Below are positions 4,862-5,095 of a DNA stretch of 5,095 nucleotides, piece after piece. The notes beneath the pieces are model-generated. The model did no database searches and had not been told where the DNA came from. It saw only the letters and a list, made by a program, of their open reading frames with translations. The DNA is from an uncultured Eubacterium sp. (GTDB lineage Bacteria; Bacillota; Clostridia; Lachnospirales; Lachnospiraceae): positions 1 through 5,095 of the forward strand of contig CAJTTQ010000077.1 of the NCBI GenBank assembly GCA_910579145.1, given 5' to 3'. Within the stretch, counting starts at the first letter, position 1; every line of letters begins with the position of its first letter. The position numbers and the translations under genes are program-made.

Positions 4862-4890
4862 TTGAGTGAGAATTTATTCTATGGTATTAT
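4862..4890 (+). promoter_or_regulatory. Possible weak promoter downstream of the Spo0A-like boxes
   Basis: TTGAGT (4862-4867) and TATTAT (4885-4890) with a 17-base spacer. Both boxes are imperfect, which fits a promoter that needs an activator. It would give a long leader of about 100 bases before the start at 4998. Confidence 0.35.
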
Positions 4891-4936
4891 TTGGAAAAGA
4901 AAAAATACATTTGTCAAAAAAGGTGGTAGAAAACTA

Positions 4937-4965
4937 TTGACAGCAAAAGTTGTATAATATATAAT
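4937..4965 (+). promoter_or_regulatory. Consensus promoter of the exported-protein gene
   Basis: TTGACA (4937-4942) and TATAAT (4960-4965) with a 17-base spacer, so transcription starts near 4972. A partial inverted repeat, TTGTATA (4951-4957) and TATACAA (4971-4977), flanks the -10 box. The 10-mer TTATTATATA at 4965-4974 also occurs in the par promoter (1111-1120). Confidence 0.75.
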
Positions 4966-4997
4966 TATTATATACAATAAATGAAGGAGTGATCATT

Positions 4998-5095
4998 ATG
5001 AAAAAGGTGATGAGAAATTTATTCTTTTTGTTTGTGGCAGGGATGTTGGTGGCTGTCATGGGGGAGACTGGGAGTGAGGCAAAGACGGTAAAATC
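4998..5095 (+). CDS. Start of a gene for an exported protein, cut off by the window
   Basis: Only 32 codons and part of the next are visible. The start ATG 4998 follows AAGGAG at 4984-4989 with 8-base spacing and a consensus promoter, so the gene is well supported despite its short visible length. The N-terminus is a standard Sec signal peptide: Met-Lys-Lys-Val-Met-Arg, a hydrophobic core from about residue 8 to 21, then a polar region ending Gly-Ser-Glu-Ala, with likely signal peptidase I cleavage after Ala28 before Lys-Thr-Val. No lipobox cysteine is seen, so it is not an obvious lipoprotein. The mature function cannot be told. It lies behind the par terminator with its own control region, so it is a separate transcription unit and may be element cargo or host DNA. 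Confidence 0.8.
   Translation, partial: MKKVMRNLFFLFVAGMLVAVMGETGSEAKTVK

Noticed and set aside
4953..4958. First TATAAT as the -10 box of the exported-protein gene
   Set aside because: It is only 10 bases from the TTGACA; the second TATAAT at 4960 has the correct 17-base spacing.

Overview
This window looks like part of the backbone of a conjugative or mobilizable element (plasmid or ICE) from a low- to mid-GC Firmicute, most likely a clostridial gut-type host such as a Lachnospiraceae relative. The main reasons are a MobP2/MobL-like relaxase, a ParA/ParB pair, strong AGGAG-type ribosome binding sites, consensus sigma-A promoters and A-rich coding sequence. The host assignment is inference. 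If the three tandem TGTCGA(A/G) boxes near the right end are real Spo0A boxes, the host is an endospore former.

Layout, left to right. (1) Up to 1055 is the 3' part of a relaxase gene that runs off the left edge. (2) 1056-1207 is a control region: TTGTCAAAT repeats, a TTGACA/TATAAT promoter embedded in a perfect 14-bp-arm inverted repeat, a 16-bp palindrome just past the predicted transcription start, and a second hairpin before the ribosome binding site. (3) 1208-4738 is one same-strand, tightly packed gene set: an unrecognised 137-aa protein, a ParA ATPase, a 108-aa unknown protein overlapping a VapD-like ribonuclease gene, ParB, and a small protein with one clear and one possible ribbon-helix-helix domain. 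(4) 4774-4808 is a strong intrinsic terminator closing this set. (5) 4811-4997 is a new control region with three Spo0A-like boxes at exact 10-bp steps and two possible promoters. (6) 4998 to the right edge is the start of a gene for an exported protein.

The most striking feature is a dispersed palindrome, RGGTCACRARTGACCT, present seven times between 1043 and 4752 at gene junctions. Five copies point one way and two the other; the reversed copies sit at the start and end of the par gene set. In three genes (relaxase, parA, parB) the stop codon lies inside the palindrome, so these unrelated proteins all end in Gly-His-(Lys/Glu). Three copies lie 22-23 bases before the next start codon. They are best explained as a distributed centromere/operator (parS-like) array read by the ParB or the RHH protein encoded here, though a role as RNA hairpins between cistrons is not excluded.

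Taken together: the relaxase would mobilize the element; ParA, ParB and the palindromes would segregate it and probably regulate themselves; the VapD-like protein and its overlapping partner may add post-segregational stability as a toxin-antitoxin pair (inference).
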